From positions 1-43,719 of the forward strand of contig JAGUZX010000049.1 in NCBI GenBank assembly GCA_020060545.1: a stretch of 43,719 bases of DNA, in the 5' to 3' direction. A model generated the notes under the pieces. It did no database searches and was not told the origin of the DNA. It worked only from the letters and a program-made list of their open reading frames with translations. The translations under genes were made by a program, and so were the position numbers. Positions 17,321 to 25,204 of the stretch are shown one piece after another; within the stretch, counting starts at the first letter, position 1, and each line of letters starts with the position of its first letter. This DNA comes from Desulfovibrio sp. GTDB taxonomy: Bacteria > Bacillota > Dethiobacteria > DTU022.

Positions 17321-17767
17321 ATGTTTAAAAAGTTATTGTTCCTATTTCTTGCTTTGTTGATATTGGTAGTGGTGCTTACCTCCTGTGCCGTTGATGCGGA
17401 AACCAGGGGGCGGCGAGCGGTGGACAATTTGATTGCGGCAGTTGCCGGAGGCAAGGTCGAAAACATTGAGATTACGGTTGGTGAGCTAAGCCTGACCTTA
17501 GGTGATTTGTCCGACGCAGAGAAAACGGAACTAGTGAATATAATCCAGGAAACACGGTATAAAAGAAGCTTGAAGAAAAACGTGGAGTCGCCCGGTACTT
17601 CCGATGGAGGGATCAGAATCACTCTGGTGGATAGGATTGAATCCATTGGTTGCTATGGATACTTTGTGTCCTGGCTTTACTCAGCGGAATACGGTTGGTA
17701 CATTGCCATAACCAACGAAAGCCTGAGCCGGTGGATGCAGGATTATGTGGAAAAAAAGCGCAACTAA
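17321..17767 (+). CDS. Putative lipoprotein of unknown function
   Basis: A 148-residue protein. The signal peptide has a Lys-rich start, a long hydrophobic core and the lipobox LTSC, so cleavage and lipidation at Cys22 are expected. The mature part (residues 23-148) is acidic to neutral, with no recognised domain; it contains ENIEITVGELSLTLGDLSD and a Trp/Tyr-rich C-terminus (SWLYSAEYGWYIAI). GGGAGGAACCGGGAG precedes the ATG. The rhomboid gene follows 58 bp downstream in the same direction, possibly co-transcribed. Confidence 0.75.
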   Translation: MFKKLLFLFLALLILVVVLTSCAVDAETRGRRAVDNLIAAVAGGKVENIEITVGELSLTLGDLSDAEKTELVNIIQETRYKRSLKKNVESPGTSDGGIRITLVDRIESIGCYGYFVSWLYSAEYGWYIAITNESLSRWMQDYVEKKRN

Positions 17768-17825
17768 AAGAGCCGTCCTTATAGCCATGAACAGGGCATA
17801 ATAGTTCCGGGAGGATATCGAAAAG

Positions 17826-18524
17826 ATGATTCCGATCCGTGATAGCGCGCCCCGCAAACGTTTCCCCCTGGTTAATATTATCCTGATTATACTCAATGTC
17901 CTGATCTTCTTTTTCCAGCAGGCCCTGGACCCGGCGGAGCTGCAGCAGTTTTTTCATACATACGGCACCGTCCCCCTGGAGCTGACGCAAGGGTTGGGCC
18001 GGTTTATCCGGTTGGAGCTGCCTTTCCCGGGGTTGCTCGGCACCGCGCTCCCCCTGGTGACGGCTAACTTTCTGCATGGCGGCTGGCTGCACCTGATCGG
18101 CAACATGGTTTACCTGTGGGTGTTCGGGGACAATGTCGAAGGCCGCCTTGGCCATCTGCAATACCTGATCATTTACCTTTTGATGGGGGCAGGCGGTCAA
18201 CTCTTCCATGTCTTATTTAATCCCCATTCGCCCGTTCCCCTGGTGGGCGCCAGCGCCGCCATCGCCGGCGTCCTCGGCGCTTACTTCATTCTTTTCCCCC
18301 GCTCGCGGGTTCTGACGCTGGTCCCGCTGGGGTTCTTTATTACTTTTATACACATCCCGGCGGTTATTTTCCTGGCGTTCTGGTTTATCCTGCAGCTGTT
18401 CAACGCCGCATTCCAGGGATTGGCCATCGATGTTCAACCGGTAGCCTGGTGGGCCCACGTCGGCGGATTTGCCCTCGGGATAATCGTGGGTATTATGGCC
18501 AAAAACAAAGCTTATATCAAATAG
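17826..18524 (+). CDS. Rhomboid family intramembrane serine protease
   Basis: A 232-residue polytopic membrane protein with about six to seven hydrophobic segments. The HxxxN of the second rhomboid helix (HLIGNM, about residue 91), the serine motif GASAAIAG (Ser near residue 139) and the histidine helix WWAHVGGFALG (about 208) supply the Ser-His dyad. The serine motif reads GASA where most rhomboids have GASG. It would cleave membrane proteins within the bilayer. GGGAGG lies 12 bases before the ATG. Two GGGGACGG hairpins follow the stop immediately. Confidence 0.88.
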   Translation: MIPIRDSAPRKRFPLVNIILIILNVLIFFFQQALDPAELQQFFHTYGTVPLELTQGLGRFIRLELPFPGLLGTALPLVTANFLHGGWLHLIGNMVYLWVFGDNVEGRLGHLQYLIIYLLMGAGGQLFHVLFNPHSPVPLVGASAAIAGVLGAYFILFPRSRVLTLVPLGFFITFIHIPAVIFLAFWFILQLFNAAFQGLAIDVQPVAWWAHVGGFALGIIVGIMAKNKAYIK

Positions 18525-18525
18525 G

Positions 18526-18625
18526 TGTGTCAGGGGGACGGAGTTGTTGACACATGCATGTCAATGAGCGGGCTTAATATTACAGCGAAAAGCGCTATGT
18601 GTCAGCAATCCGTCCCCCTGACACA
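18526..18625. repeat. Head-to-head pair of GGGGACGG hairpin elements
   Basis: Copy one (18526-18554, plus sense) and copy two (18598-18625, minus sense) have the same arms, TGTGTCA and TGACACA, with cores GGGGGACGGAGTTGT and GGGGGACGGATTGC. They face each other across 43 bp, the arrangement called REPIN for REP elements. Copy one starts one base after the rhomboid stop; copy two encodes the last residues of the phosphoesterase. Confidence 0.85.
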
Positions 18626-19314
18626 CTGATCGGGACCGGGGTGAAATCGACGCCGTCGGCGGCGGCGAAGCGGTAGGTTATCCCGCGGAGTTCGCCCTGA
18701 AGCGTTTTTTCCCGGCCGGGGTCGTGGATGTGCCCGTAAACGCAAATCTTGACCCCCGCCTGCTCCATCAGATCGGTAAACCCGCTGGGCTGGTTGGACC
18801 GGTTAAACGGCGGGAAATGGAACGCCGCAATAATACGCTCGAAGCCTGCGCGGCGGGCGCCGTCCAACGATAGCTTCAACCGCTGCAGTTCGCGCCGGTA
18901 AACTTTCCCGTCCTCTTCTTTATTGAAGCCTTCTTCCCCGGGGCAAAGCCAGCCCCTGGTCCCGCAGACGGCCCACCCGTCCCAGGGAAAATGGTCGTTT
19001 TGCAGCGCGTGCATGCCGGCGGGCAGCGCGCGGCGCACCTTGCCGATTGCCGACCACCAGTAATCATGGTTGCCGCGGATCAGGAGTTTATGCCCGGGCA
19101 GGGAAGCCACCCAGGCCAGGTCTGCCGCCGCTTCCTCCAGCCGCATGGCCCAGGAGATATCACCGGCCACGATGACCAGGTCACCCGCACCGACTACCCG
19201 GTTCCAGTTGGCCAGGATTTTGGGGGGATGATTGTCCCAATGCGGCCCAAAAATATCCATCGGTTTCGGCTCGTTGTGGGAAAGATGCAGGTCCGCAAGA
19301 GCATAAATAGCCAT
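18595..19314 (-). CDS. Calcineurin-like metallophosphoesterase
   Basis: A 239-residue cytoplasmic phosphoesterase. The dimetal motifs are in order: ADLHLS (residues 6-11), GDISWAM near 50, GNHDYWW near 80, HFPP near 160 and YGHIHD near 190. The substrate is unknown. The ATG at 19314 follows GGAG by seven bases and begins MAIYALADLHLS, the canonical N-terminus; a longer frame upstream is not supported. The final residues, about SVSGGRIADT, are encoded by a GGGGACGG repeat element, so the original C-terminus was probably altered by that insertion. Confidence 0.87.
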   Translation of the reverse strand: MAIYALADLHLSHNEPKPMDIFGPHWDNHPPKILANWNRVVGAGDLVIVAGDISWAMRLEEAAADLAWVASLPGHKLLIRGNHDYWWSAIGKVRRALPAGMHALQNDHFPWDGWAVCGTRGWLCPGEEGFNKEEDGKVYRRELQRLKLSLDGARRAGFERIIAAFHFPPFNRSNQPSGFTDLMEQAGVKICVYGHIHDPGREKTLQGELRGITYRFAAADGVDFTPVPISVSGGRIADT

Positions 19315-19505
19315 CCAATCACTCCAATATTTATTAATACGCCCGTCTCCGGCGGGAAAAGCCCGATAAACAAGGATCCACGGGCTTAAAGCGCCTACCC
19401 CCGGCTGAGCAAATGTCCGTCCCCCGTTGACCCGCTCTGCCGCTTTGACCAAACCTGCTTCAATGTTTTAAAATTACGTCGGCTACGGGAAAGGAGGTCA
19501 AATGC

Positions 19506-20066
19506 ATGATCCTGCTGGAATTACAGCGACAGTTGAAAAAAAAGCGCTTTACCATCCAACGGCTGGTCTTCCTCGCGGTTTCGGCTATGACCTTTTGCGC
19601 GGCCTTACTCTTAACCATTGAAGCCGCTGCTGTTAACCGGGGTGGCAGCGCCGGGCAGGCGTTCACCCTGGAGTTACAGGAGGCGGCTGAGGAAGACTTG
19701 CGTCTCCAGCCAAACGAGAAGGAAAAAGAGCTGCTCGCCCGGGCGGTTTACAGCGAAGCCCGGGGAGAACATTTTCAGGGACAGGTAGCCGTCGCGGCGG
19801 TTATTCTTAACCGGGTTGAAGATCCTGACTTTCCAGACGACGTAGCCGGAGTGATCTTTCAACCTCAGGCCTTTACCGCCGTAGCGGACGGGCAGTTCTG
19901 GCTGAATCCGGACCGGGAGGCGTACCGGGCGGTAGAGGAAGCCCTGAAGGGTGAAGATCCCAGCTTTGGCGCACTCTACTACTACAACCCGGCTACAGCC
20001 ACCAGCTACTGGATATTTGGCAGGACCACCATTACCCGTATCGGCCGGCACATCTTCGCCGGTTAA
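19506..20066 (+). CDS. SleB/CwlJ-type cell wall hydrolase
   Basis: A 186-residue exported or membrane-anchored hydrolase. A hydrophobic segment lies at about residues 20-38. The catalytic domain begins with LLARAVYSEARGE near residue 78 and includes VAAVILNRV, FQPQAFTAV and the C-terminal IGRHIFAG, all typical of the spore cortex-lytic SleB family. It acts on cortex or vegetative peptidoglycan, consistent with a spore former. There is no peptidoglycan-binding repeat, unlike full SleB. AAGGAGG lies eight bases before the ATG. Confidence 0.9.
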   Translation: MILLELQRQLKKKRFTIQRLVFLAVSAMTFCAALLLTIEAAAVNRGGSAGQAFTLELQEAAEEDLRLQPNEKEKELLARAVYSEARGEHFQGQVAVAAVILNRVEDPDFPDDVAGVIFQPQAFTAVADGQFWLNPDREAYRAVEEALKGEDPSFGALYYYNPATATSYWIFGRTTITRIGRHIFAG

Positions 20067-20130
20067 ACACGGGGGCGCCGCCTGCCGCCTAAGACAGAAT
20101 TGCCTGATGATAGCTATATTTTACCAAAAT

Positions 20131-20160
20131 AGCGCTCTTGATGCAAAGGGTGCTTTTTTT
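20131..20160 (+). terminator. Rho-independent terminator after the SleB-type gene
   Basis: AGCGCTC pairs with GGGTGCT across a ten-base loop (two to three G-U pairs) and is followed by seven T residues. It lies about 65 bp after the stop. Confidence 0.7.
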
Positions 20161-20199
20161 CTGTTCTTTTGTAAATATACAATCTTTCAAAAAAATACA

Positions 20200-20227
20200 T
20201 TGATATTTTACAATAAAATGATATAAT
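20200..20227 (+). promoter_or_regulatory. Promoter of the TetR-family gene
   Basis: TTGATA at 20200-20205 and TATAAT at 20222-20227 with a 16-base spacer, in an A/T-rich stretch 60 bp before the regulator's ATG. There is no clear palindrome over the boxes, so autoregulation cannot be asserted. Confidence 0.75.
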
Positions 20228-20287
20228 GTCAGCAGATTCTTATAAATTGCTGGATATCATGGTCCCCATGCCAGGGAGGCGCAATGC

Positions 20288-20917
20288 ATGAAAACTAAGG
20301 CAGATAAACGTCCCCGACGCTATCTGCGCAGCAGGATTACGCGCAAGCTGATCCTCGATACCGCTCTTAATGTATTTTTGAGTGAAGGTTACGCCAAGAC
20401 TACCATCGCCAAGATTAGCGAGCAGGCCAATGTCGGCTACGGAACAGTATACAGCCACTTCAAGGGGAAAGATGATATCCTGAACCATGTTGTAGACGGA
20501 GTCATGGATGAATTCTATAATTTCTTAGATCTCAATTTTACCCCTTCCAGCTACGAAGAGGCCCGCGAAATTTTTTTCCAGTTGATCCGCACCGCCTTTG
20601 TTCTATCGGACCGGCACCGCCCGATCATGAAAGTCTACCAGGAAGCCCTGGGGCAGTCGGAACAGGTCACCGGCCACTGGCAAAGCATCATCGATCAGTT
20701 TATTCGAAACGCAACCCAGTCGATTATCTATGCCCAGGAGGCGGGAATGGCCAGGCGGTTTGATCCGCAGATCGGAGCCAAGGCCTATATCCTGCTGATA
20801 GACCGCTTCATCTGGGAGGTCGTCCAGGGGAAAGAGGGGGATCTCGATCACCTGGCCGCCGTGCTCACCGATATGCTTTTTACCGGCTTCTTTAAAGCGC
20901 CTGCCCACCGGAAATAA
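20288..20917 (+). CDS. TetR/AcrR family transcriptional regulator
   Basis: A 209-residue regulator. The N-terminal helix-turn-helix spans about residues 20-66, with the typical TTIAKISEQANVGYGTVYSHF pattern (TTIAKISEQA then GTVYSHF). The C-terminal ligand domain is unassigned. The ATG at 20288 follows GGGAGG. The neighbouring gene is convergent with a 12-bp gap, so the regulated target is not evident; no efflux gene is nearby. Confidence 0.92.
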   Translation: MKTKADKRPRRYLRSRITRKLILDTALNVFLSEGYAKTTIAKISEQANVGYGTVYSHFKGKDDILNHVVDGVMDEFYNFLDLNFTPSSYEEAREIFFQLIRTAFVLSDRHRPIMKVYQEALGQSEQVTGHWQSIIDQFIRNATQSIIYAQEAGMARRFDPQIGAKAYILLIDRFIWEVVQGKEGDLDHLAAVLTDMLFTGFFKAPAHRK

Positions 20918-20929
20918 AGCGAACTCTTG

Positions 20930-21529
20930 TTATTGCCCGTGGAGCCCGGCAAACTTCCGCCCGGTAAAGATCACCCTCGCTTCAGTCACAATCCAATCTA
21001 CGGGACGATCCCATGCTTCGACCGGGACTGCCGGGAGCAGCTGCAGCTCGAAAGCCGGGGCTACCAGCAAGCATTCCGGCTTGAGCGTGCGGATGAACCG
21101 GTCGTAATAGCCGCCCCCGTATCCCAGGCGGTTGCCTTTCAGATCAAAGGCGACACCGGGAACAACCAGGAGATCGATCTCACCGGGCTGCGCCGGCCGG
21201 AGCGCCTCCGGGCGGGGTTCGGGGATGCCGTAAGCGCCGGGCGCCAGGTCGCGCTCCCAGTCCAGCAGGAGCGATGGGATCAGCTCCCGCGATGCGGGGA
21301 CCGCCCGGGGCACCAGCACCTGCATCCCCCGCGCCATGCTCTCTTCCACCATCCGCCTGGTATCGACCTCGCTGCGGAACGAAAGGAAAAACATGACCTT
21401 GCGCGCACGGCAGTACGCCGGGAGCAGGCGGAGCTTTTGCCCGATCAGTGCGCTTTTGCGGGTAATTTCGGCGGGACCAAGGCTGTCGCGTTGTTGGCAT
21501 ACCCGCCGCCTGATTTCGTGCTTGCCCAT
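20930..21529 (-). CDS. 5-formyltetrahydrofolate cyclo-ligase
   Basis: A 199-residue enzyme converting 5-formyl-THF to 5,10-methenyl-THF with ATP, feeding the one-carbon pool. Recognised by the N-terminal MGKHEIRRRV, the central SFRSEVDTRRMVEES, and the ATP/folate motifs DLLVVPGVAFDLKGNRLGYG and GGGYYDRFI. The start at 21529 fits the family's length. The preceding GTG at 21535 is an alternative, both weakly served by AAGGAA. It follows the DUF362 gene by 11 bp. Confidence 0.9.
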   Translation of the reverse strand: MGKHEIRRRVCQQRDSLGPAEITRKSALIGQKLRLLPAYCRARKVMFFLSFRSEVDTRRMVEESMARGMQVLVPRAVPASRELIPSLLLDWERDLAPGAYGIPEPRPEALRPAQPGEIDLLVVPGVAFDLKGNRLGYGGGYYDRFIRTLKPECLLVAPAFELQLLPAVPVEAWDRPVDWIVTEARVIFTGRKFAGLHGQ

Positions 21530-21540
21530 TTGCACTTTGA

Positions 21541-22680
21541 CTATCGTTCCTTCCCGGGCTCCTTGAAGGTGATTTTGATCAGTTCGTAGTCGCGCGTGCC
21601 GAGGCCGATCGCCGCGGCGTAGGCCAGCTTGGCCCGGTAATCGGTGGCCGGGTGGAGAGCGCCGAACTTGTCTTCGCCGGGCTCGAAGTTGGACTGCAAA
21701 GCCGAGCCCCTGATCCCGGCCTGCCCGTTGACCAGGTCGGCCGAAGCCTGGTCCACGGCCACCGGGTCGCGGGAAACCGCAATGCCGACATCGGGCACGA
21801 CCGGGGAGTCGCTCCAGCTGCAGCAGTCGCAATCCGGCGCAAGGTCCAGGATGAAATTAAAGAATACCGCCTTCTCTTCCTTCCCCTGCAGGGCGCCGGC
21901 GGCGTACTCGACGATCCGCTCCACCACGTCCTTCATTTCGGATTGCCACCGCACCTGGACGGCCCCGTAGGTGCAGGAGATGATGCACTCGCCGCAGCCG
22001 CTGCATTTTTGCAGGTTGATTTCGGCCCCTTTGCCCTTGCGCAGGGTCAACGCCCCGGCGGGGCACCATTGCACGCAGGTGCCGCATAAACGGCAGCGAT
22101 CTTCCTTGATCGCAGGCTTCAGGACGGAGTGCATCGACTGCTTCCCGGCCCGGTTGCCGCAGCCCATCCCCAAATTCTTGAGGGCGCCGCCGAAGCCGGT
22201 GAGCATGTGCCCCTTGACATGGGAAAGCACGATCAGGGCGTCGGCTTCAACGACGGCGGAGCCGATCCGGGCGCTCTGAAAATGCTTCCCCTTGATCGGA
22301 ACCTCGTGATAGCTGCGGCCGCGCAATCCGTCGGCGATCACCAGGGGGGCCCCGGCGGTGGCATAGGAGAAGCCGTGCCGCAGGGCGGTCTCCAGGTGAT
22401 CGACGGCATTGGAGCGCCCCCCCGCATAGAGGGTATTGGTGTCGCATAAAAAGGGCTTCCCCCCCGCCTCCTTGATCTTCTCCACAACCTGGCGCACCAG
22501 GACGGGATGAAGATAAGCGGTGCCGCCCCGCTCCCCGAAATGGGTCTTGACCGCCACCAGGGCGTTTTTCTCGATGGCAGCGGCCGCTCCCACCTCGTCG
22601 AACAGCTTCCCCACTTTTTGAACCAGGTTATCGCGGGCGGAAAAAGAACGCCGCTCCGCTAAGTAGACTTTGGCAGAAAT
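21541..22680 (-). CDS. DUF362 family protein with two [4Fe-4S] clusters
   Basis: A 379-residue iron-sulfur protein. The DUF362 domain covers about residues 1-190 and resumes after two ferredoxin-like clusters, CRLCGTCVQWCP and CSGCGECIISC (about 200-240). Proteins of this family are common in anaerobes, with no settled biochemical role. The family's usual N-terminus corresponds to SAKVYLAERRSF. The only start with a ribosome site is an ATT codon at 22680, nine bases after AAAGGAG. Upstream in-frame starts (GTG at 22728, and one at 22785) fall near or inside an intergenic repeat. The start remains uncertain; the protein does not. Confidence 0.85.
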   Translation of the reverse strand: MSAKVYLAERRSFSARDNLVQKVGKLFDEVGAAAAIEKNALVAVKTHFGERGGTAYLHPVLVRQVVEKIKEAGGKPFLCDTNTLYAGGRSNAVDHLETALRHGFSYATAGAPLVIADGLRGRSYHEVPIKGKHFQSARIGSAVVEADALIVLSHVKGHMLTGFGGALKNLGMGCGNRAGKQSMHSVLKPAIKEDRCRLCGTCVQWCPAGALTLRKGKGAEINLQKCSGCGECIISCTYGAVQVRWQSEMKDVVERIVEYAAGALQGKEEKAVFFNFILDLAPDCDCCSWSDSPVVPDVGIAVSRDPVAVDQASADLVNGQAGIRGSALQSNFEPGEDKFGALHPATDYRAKLAYAAAIGLGTRDYELIKITFKEPGKER

Positions 22681-22770
22681 ATCGATCCACTCCTTTCCCC
22701 GCTGCAATTTACGGCCCTTCCCCCTCACGTATTGGGGCGGTGGGGTGGAAACCCGTACGACTGTTTTTAT

Positions 22771-22820
22771 GTAGGGGCAACGCATGCGTCGCCCGCGGGC
22801 GTGGCATGCCGCGCCCTACA
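22771..22820. repeat. Palindromic GTAGGG...CCCTAC intergenic element
   Basis: About 49 bp with GTAGGG/CCCTAC ends and two internal CGCATGCG/GGCATGCC palindromes separated by GCCCGCGGGC. It belongs to the GC-rich palindrome type found dispersed between genes in many bacterial genomes. Only one copy is in this window. Confidence 0.6.
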
Positions 22821-22829
22821 CTATGAGTA

Positions 22830-22926
22830 GTGAGAAGTGAGATGTTAGATGTAAGAGAAGAATATCAGTTTCCTAAATTTTTCCTCCTCCATTTCTCACT
22901 TCTATCTTCTCACATCTCACATCTCA
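22830..22926. repeat. Heptamer-type inverted repeat downstream of proS
   Basis: Loose repeats of GTGAGAA/GTGAGAT on the left (about 22830-22857) face their complement, TCTCACTTC and CTCACATCTCACATCTCA, on the right (about 22894-22926). Together they can form a long imperfect hairpin immediately after the ProS stop and may end that transcript. Confidence 0.5.
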
Positions 22927-22928
22927 TA

Positions 22929-24401
22929 TTAGTAGGAGCGGGCCAAATAGGCGGCCTCCTTCGCTTTCCGGCCGCAGACCAGGCAGTTTGCGTGCGGCGC
23001 GCGCACGTCAAAGGGGATGCAGCGGATGGTGGCCCTGGTATCCTCTTTCACTTTTGCTTCGCACTCGTTCCGGCCGCACCATGACGCCAGGAAAAAGCCG
23101 CGCTCCCGCTCCATGATCTCAGCAAATTCCCGGTAATCGGATCCGCTGCGGGTATGCGCCTGGCGAAACTTTAAGGCCTGCTCGAAGAGGTTGCGCTGGA
23201 TGGCCTCCAGGAGGGCGGGCAGCCGCGCGGGCAGCCCGCCCCGCGGCACCGCCTCCCTCTCCCCGGTATCGCGGCGGACCAGGATGACCTGGTCTTTTTC
23301 GAGGTCGCGGGGGCCCATCTCGATCCGCACGGGGACTCCTCTCATCTCCCACTCGTTGTATTTCCAGCCGGGAGAATATTCTTCCCGGTCGTCCAGTTTC
23401 ACGCGCAGATCTCTGCGGAGGGTTTCCGCCAGGGCGCGGGCGGCGGCCAGGACCCCGTCCCTGGCCTTTTTGGAGAGGATGGGGACGATTACCGCCTGGA
23501 TCGGGGCCAACCGGGGCGGCATGACCAGGCCGCGGTCGTCGCCATGCACCATGATCAGGGCCCCGATCAGGCGGGTGGAAACCCCCCAGGAGGTCTGCCA
23601 GGCATGTTTAAGCTGGTCGTCCTGGTCCATGAAGGTGATGTCGAAAACCCTGGCGAAATGCTGGCCCAGGTTGTGCGAGGTGCCGGCCTGCAGGGCGCGG
23701 CCGTCGCTCATCAACCCCTCCACCGTGTAGGTGCGGAGCGCCCCGGCGAACTTTTCGCGCTCGGTTTTGCGGCCGGCGATGACGGGGATGGCCATCTCCG
23801 TCTCCAGGAATTCCTTGTAGACGCCCAGCATCTTCAGCGCCTCTTCTTCCGCCTCGGCTTCGGTGCGGTGGCAAGTGTGCCCTTCCTGCCAGAGGAATTC
23901 GGAGGTGCGCAGGAAGGGGCGCGTGGCCTTCTCCCAGCGCACCACGTTGCACCACTGGTTGATTAAAACCGGCAGATCCCGCCAGGACTGGATCCAGCGG
24001 GAGTAAAAGTCGCAGATAATCGCCTCGGAGGTTGGACGGACCACCAGGGGCTCGCTCAAGACCTCGCCGCCGCCCTTGGTCACCCAGGCCACCTCGGGGG
24101 CGAACCCCTCGACGTGCTCGGCCTCTTTCTGCAGCAGGCTTTGGGGGATGAAGAGAGGAAAATAGGCGTTCTGGTGGCCTGTTTCTTTGATCCGGCGGTC
24201 CAGCAGCTCCTGGATCTTTTCCCAGACGGCGAAGCCGAAGGGGCGGATGGCCATACACCCCTTGACCGGGGCGTAGTCCATCATTTCGGTTTTCAAGATC
24301 ACGTCGACATACCACTGGGAGTAATCGACCGCCCGGGGTGTAATTTCTTTGACGAATTCTTTTTTCTGAGCCTCGTTCTCCCGCCCGGCCTGCTGCTCCA
24401 T
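22929..24401 (-). CDS. proS: Prolyl-tRNA synthetase, archaeal/eukaryotic-type (short form)
   Basis: A 490-residue class II synthetase charging tRNA-Pro. It has motif 2 (VVRWEKATRPFLRTSEFLW pattern, about residue 150), the TXE-like EGHTCH, the HGDDRGLVMPPRLAP motif 3 region near 285, an anticodon-binding domain and the C-terminal zinc-like extension with CGRNEC and CLVCGRKAKEAAYLARSY. The absence of the large editing insertion and the C-terminal domain mark the ProS type 3 form. The ATG at 24401 has AAAGG nine bases upstream; a GTG at 24410 lies directly against that site. Confidence 0.93.
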   Translation of the reverse strand: MEQQAGRENEAQKKEFVKEITPRAVDYSQWYVDVILKTEMMDYAPVKGCMAIRPFGFAVWEKIQELLDRRIKETGHQNAYFPLFIPQSLLQKEAEHVEGFAPEVAWVTKGGGEVLSEPLVVRPTSEAIICDFYSRWIQSWRDLPVLINQWCNVVRWEKATRPFLRTSEFLWQEGHTCHRTEAEAEEEALKMLGVYKEFLETEMAIPVIAGRKTEREKFAGALRTYTVEGLMSDGRALQAGTSHNLGQHFARVFDITFMDQDDQLKHAWQTSWGVSTRLIGALIMVHGDDRGLVMPPRLAPIQAVIVPILSKKARDGVLAAARALAETLRRDLRVKLDDREEYSPGWKYNEWEMRGVPVRIEMGPRDLEKDQVILVRRDTGEREAVPRGGLPARLPALLEAIQRNLFEQALKFRQAHTRSGSDYREFAEIMERERGFFLASWCGRNECEAKVKEDTRATIRCIPFDVRAPHANCLVCGRKAKEAAYLARSY

Positions 24402-24426
24402 CGAGGTCACCCTTTCTTTGAAAATA

Positions 24427-24947
24427 CTACCTCATTCTAACATAGTTTATCTTTTCCCGCCAAGAAAACCTAGATGATTTAGATGATTTTGAGAAAGCAA
24501 GGGGACGGGATTGTTGCTTCCGCCGGTCAATTCGATGAAGCCACTCCAAATCGTTCCACCGGGCGGTATCAACATCAACCAGGAGTATCCCGGTGCCCAG
24601 AAAAGCCAGGAAGCGGCGGAAACACCGGATTAGGGCCTTGCGGCTCGCTTTGGTTTGCTTAAACCCGTTTTCCCACCACCAGTTTTTAATGATCAAGCCT
24701 CCGCTCTCCTGATCCCGTCCCGGCTCAAACCGGGCTGCAAATCGGTCGCCGTAGAGGACCGGCAGAACGTAATAACCGTATTGCCGCGCGGCGGCCGGTT
24801 TATAAACTTCCCAGCGGTAGGCGAACTTAAAGAGCTCTTGCACCCCATAACCCCCGCTTTGCCCGTTAAACCACCCGGCGGCAACAGCCCCTGGTGGGCG
24901 AGAAGAAAGCGGCGGGCCTGCTCTTTACTGATCGCCAGGTTTTTCAT
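24427..24947 (-). pseudogene. Internally deleted YcaQ-like winged-helix protein
   Basis: Two frames carry the two ends of one protein of the YcaQ/HTH_42 (DNA-glycosylase-like, winged-helix) family. From 24947 the frame reads ISKEQARRFLLAHQGLLPP, the family's N-terminus. Near 24848 it gives way, in another frame, to the C-terminal FAYRWEVYKPAAARQYGYY and LPVLYGDRFAARFEP segment. Some 200 middle residues are absent and the junction is frameshifted, so no functional product is expected. The last residues of the C-terminal frame run through a GGGGACGG repeat. Confidence 0.78.
24495..24519 (+). repeat. GGGGACGG hairpin element, AAGCAA arms
   Basis: Arms AAGCAA and TTGCTT (perfect complement) around GGGGACGGGATTG. 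It lies inside the 3' end of the YcaQ-like pseudogene, whose frame reads through it. Confidence 0.8.
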
Positions 24948-25169
24948 GTCTTGATTGTAACATGGTCTGCCTGAAAGAACAAATGTTTAGCGCTGAGCCG
25001 GGCTCGCACCGCGGCCCGCACGCATAAGGCTTGGCAAAACCGCGCTTTAATTAGTAAAATGTATGCTTCGAGCAGTTTATAAGCGCTGTTATACCGGCTC
25101 GTGAACTGCTGCTAGCGAGCGCGGGGCGGCAATCTTTTTCCTGTGCTGCCGGCAGATTCCACAGGTGAA
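24948..25169. other. Intergenic region between the YcaQ relic and the Smr gene
   Basis: No reading frame with a plausible start or family match was seen on either strand. The sequence includes GC-rich blocks (about 25000-25020 and 25110-25135) but no strong hairpin followed by T residues. Confidence 0.4.
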
Positions 25170-25198
25170 TTGATCTAACACTTTTTTTCAGGTACAAT
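25170..25198 (+). promoter_or_regulatory. Promoter directly before the Smr gene (leaderless candidate)
   Basis: TTGATC at 25170-25175, a 17-base spacer and TACAAT at 25193-25198. The expected transcription start seven bases on falls on the ATG at 25205, and no Shine-Dalgarno sequence precedes that ATG. Confidence 0.65.
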
Positions 25199-25204
25199 TT
25201 AACC

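Noticed and set aside
20131-20160. Possible small RNA between the SleB and TetR genes
   Set aside because: The hairpin and T run are adequately explained as the SleB terminator, with no promoter before it in the gap.
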